Source: JAWCNN01 sp038848005
Lineage (GTDB): Archaea; Thermoproteota; Bathyarchaeia; Bathyarchaeales; Bathycorpusculaceae
NCBI GenBank assembly: GCA_038848005.1
Contig: JAWCNZ010000031.1
Location: 1 to 6,344, forward strand
Reading direction: 5' to 3'
DNA: 6,344 nucleotides
Shown: one piece after another, positions 5,286 through 6,344 of the stretch
How the letters are laid out: the number at the start of each line of letters is the position of its first letter
Numbering within the stretch: the first letter of the stretch is position 1
Program-made: the position numbers and the translations under genes
The notes under the pieces: model-generated
Told to the model about the DNA's origin: nothing
The model's database searches: none
The model's input: only the letters and a program-made list of their open reading frames with translations

Positions 5286-5494
5286 AGGTTAAAGCGTTGA
5301 TTGTTAAACCGCCTAATCGAGGCGATTGGGATTTAGGCGATGTTTTAGCGGTTGCCCGTTCAGAGGGTAAACGTTTGTTTAAGACGCATGAGAACGTGCG
5401 TGTATTGTGGATGTGTGAAACGCCTTATGGTCATGTTGTTATTGTCGGTTATGGTTGTAACCAAGAAGCTGGTTGTAAGCAGGAGGAAACGTGA
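5282..5494 (+). CDS. Hypothetical small protein, TTG start
   Basis: 70 residues from TTG at 5282, overlapping the previous TGA as TTGA in the same way that ATGA overlaps link other genes here. The sequence begins MKVKALIVKPPNRGDWDLG, then DVLAVARSEGKRLF, VRVLWMCETPYGHVVIVGYG, and a cysteine-bearing tail CNQEAGCKQEET. Predicted layout is strand, helix, two strands, so a small alpha-beta fold. The family is not recognised. No ATG occurs near the N-terminus, so TTG is the likely start, as for the membrane gene at 4610, which also opens TTG-AAR-GTT-AAA. Confidence 0.7.
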   Translation: MKVKALIVKPPNRGDWDLGDVLAVARSEGKRLFKTHENVRVLWMCETPYGHVVIVGYGCNQEAGCKQEET

Positions 5495-5500
5495 AAATGC

Positions 5501-5839
5501 ATGAATCAAAACAAAATAACTGCCATTCTAATCATGCTGATTATATGCTTAACGCTTATACAAATGCCACAAGCATATGCAGATGCGATAGATGATGCCA
5601 TTGTTTTAGCTCAAGATTTTCTTGACAGAGCTTACCATGAATTAAATAGTACACATGCAGTTTGCAAACGCCATCCATCCATACCAATAAGAGTGTATTG
5701 TGAATCGTTAGGTCATTGGGTGCCGTTATGCAAGGAAAGTTTAGACGTTCAAAGCATTGCAAAGTTTAAGGGCGGATGCAAGATTGAACCTATAAAAACT
5801 GGACATGCTTTCGTTTCGGGAGATAACAATGAACGCTAG
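5501..5839 (+). CDS. Secreted Cys-containing protein; frame continues past the TAG
   Basis: 112 residues to TAG. Residues 1-27 are a signal peptide or membrane anchor: polar MNQNK, hydrophobic core ITAILIMLIICLTLIQ, and a likely cleavage site after AYA (27). The mature part starts with a helix (DDAIVLAQDFLDRAYHEL), then a region with C55, C67, C77 and C93 (AVCKRH, VYCESLGHW, LCKES, GGCKIEP), probably disulfide-bonded outside the cell. GGAGG at 5482-5486 is the ribosome site, with a rather long gap to ATG 5501; the overlapping ATG at 5497 opens a frame without a signal peptide. The stop is TAG at 5837-5839, and the same frame is open beyond it for 168 codons. Taking both parts, the protein would exceed 280 residues with six cysteines. 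It could be a virion or cell-surface protein; the family is unknown. Confidence 0.8.
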   Translation: MNQNKITAILIMLIICLTLIQMPQAYADAIDDAIVLAQDFLDRAYHELNSTHAVCKRHPSIPIRVYCESLGHWVPLCKESLDVQSIAKFKGGCKIEPIKTGHAFVSGDNNER

Positions 5840-6344
5840 TATAAATTTGATTGTGACAACGATGGAGACTATGATGATTTAATATTGTGGGTGGAAGATA
5901 CATCTTCTGACAATGAAAACGTTTGGGTTCACATTGCAGTTAAAAACAATCCACAATATACATGTGACATTTACTTAGGAGACGAAAAAATAATTGACAA
6001 CGCTAAACTTGATGATGGATACACTACATTTAAACATCGAGGATGGTTCAGTCAAAGCTATGATTTAAGACATGCCACAAGATTAATGCAATGGTATTAC
6101 GAAGACCGCTATGCTGAAACTGGTTATACTGGATGGTTAGAAAGAGCAAATAGACTTAAAACAACAATGGATAGCATTGGATACACCAACGAATTTTTCG
6201 CACCTTTATGGAATAAATCAAACAGTTATACATCTGATGACTTTCCAGAGTGGAGTCAATATCCAGACTACCAGTTAGAAGATAAATGGTTATATAATGA
6301 CCAAGCAATACCTTACCATTCACATTTGGCGGATTACTGGTCAT
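5840..6344 (+). CDS. In-frame continuation of the secreted protein after TAG (3'-truncated by window edge)
   Basis: 168 sense codons with no stop, in the same frame as the signal-peptide gene, directly after TAG 5837-5839. It looks coding from the first residues: YKFDCDNDGDYDD carries a DxDxDG calcium-binding loop as in EF-hand and dockerin-like repeats, then LILWVEDTS, VWVHIAVKNN, CDIYLGDEKI and a helical aromatic stretch including RHATRLMQWYYEDRY. Cysteines at full-length positions 118 and 155 would bring the total to six. No ATG suits a separate gene: the first in-frame ATG is near 6087, and TTG 5885 or GTG 5891 would cut off the calcium loop. The out-of-frame ATG at 5829 opens only 17 codons. 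The likely readings are TAG decoded as an amino acid, a nonsense mutation in a once single gene, or a base error. The family is not recognised. Confidence 0.65.

Larger units (their letters stand above)
2110..6344. mobile_element. Integrated virus- or plasmid-like element, left end at tRNA-Gly, right end outside window
   Basis: Everything right of the tRNA looks like accessory element DNA: a probable int(N) at the junction, divergent RHH regulators with a shared operator region, and a dense run of very small unknown genes (zinc ribbons, a two-helix membrane protein, a secreted protein) with four-base overlaps. Codons shift from the C-ending style of rtcB to A/T-ending forms. The exact left border lies within the tRNA gene, probably in its 3' half, because an incoming element normally supplies that part. 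No capsid, terminase, replication initiator or ATPase gene is visible here, so virus and plasmid cannot be told apart. Confidence 0.6.

Noticed and set aside
5497..5610. Frame from GTG 5491 or ATG 5497 overlapping the signal-peptide start
   Set aside because: It ends after fewer than 40 codons with no recognisable pattern, while ATG 5501 gives a clear signal peptide.
5852..5875. TGTGACA with GATGG near 5851, similar to the 2861-2876 region
   Set aside because: It is a single near match inside a coding sequence, and the bases are explained by the calcium-loop codons.
5829..5882. ATG at 5829 overlapping the TAG, as a new gene start
   Set aside because: This frame closes after 17 codons, while the protein-like sequence lies in the frame of the upstream gene.
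6156..6344. Minus-strand frame open at the right edge
   Set aside because: It is opposite the stronger plus-strand frame with calcium-loop and aromatic-rich coding signal, and has no features of its own.
1..6344. CRISPR array, rRNA genes or complete insertion sequence
   Set aside because: No regularly spaced long direct repeats, no rRNA sequence and no transposase with terminal inverted repeats were seen.

Overview
The window reads as archaeal chromosome joined to an integrated mobile element. Archaeal features are the RtcB ligase, TATA-type promoters placed about 25 bases upstream of starts, strong GGTGA/GGAG ribosome sites, a CCA-encoding tRNA, and an antisense tRNA reading frame typical of archaeal integrase attachment sites. 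The lineage cannot be fixed from this sequence. A TACK-type archaeon such as Bathyarchaeia is a guess, not a finding.

Host side (about 1-2031): a 5'-truncated rtcB is followed four bases later by a protein with eight cysteines in a FYVE-like cross-brace pattern, a DUF7662-like domain and a Lys-rich tail. Both genes use many C-ending codons.

Junction (about 2026-2340): an intact tRNA-Gly(TCC) is read on the opposite strand by a short gene. Its first part is a ribbon-helix-helix-like domain and its last part is the exact antisense of the tRNA. This is the layout expected of the N-terminal piece, int(N), of an SSV-type integrase split by integration. The element would begin inside the tRNA and run rightward beyond the window.

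Element (about 2110-6344): two divergent ribbon-helix-helix (RHH) genes flank a control region holding five copies of TGTTACA/TGTAACA plus one near match, placed around both TATA boxes. Rightward there is a tight operon of small genes: an RHH regulator, an unknown acidic protein, three cysteine-rich probable zinc proteins, a small unknown, a two-helix membrane protein started by TTG, a second RHH-like protein carrying tandem repeats, another TTG-started unknown, and a secreted protein. Most neighbours overlap by four bases or lie within 30 bases, so they are probably co-transcribed.

The most striking point is at the right end. The secreted-protein frame meets a TAG at 5837-5839, yet the same frame then stays open for 168 codons to the window edge and encodes a calcium-loop-like DxDxDG motif at once. 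This suggests TAG read as an amino acid (pyrrolysine would be the archaeal precedent), a nonsense mutation, or a sequence error. The other TAG at a gene end (3854-3856) is followed six codons later by TGA, so neither TAG clearly acts as a lone stop.
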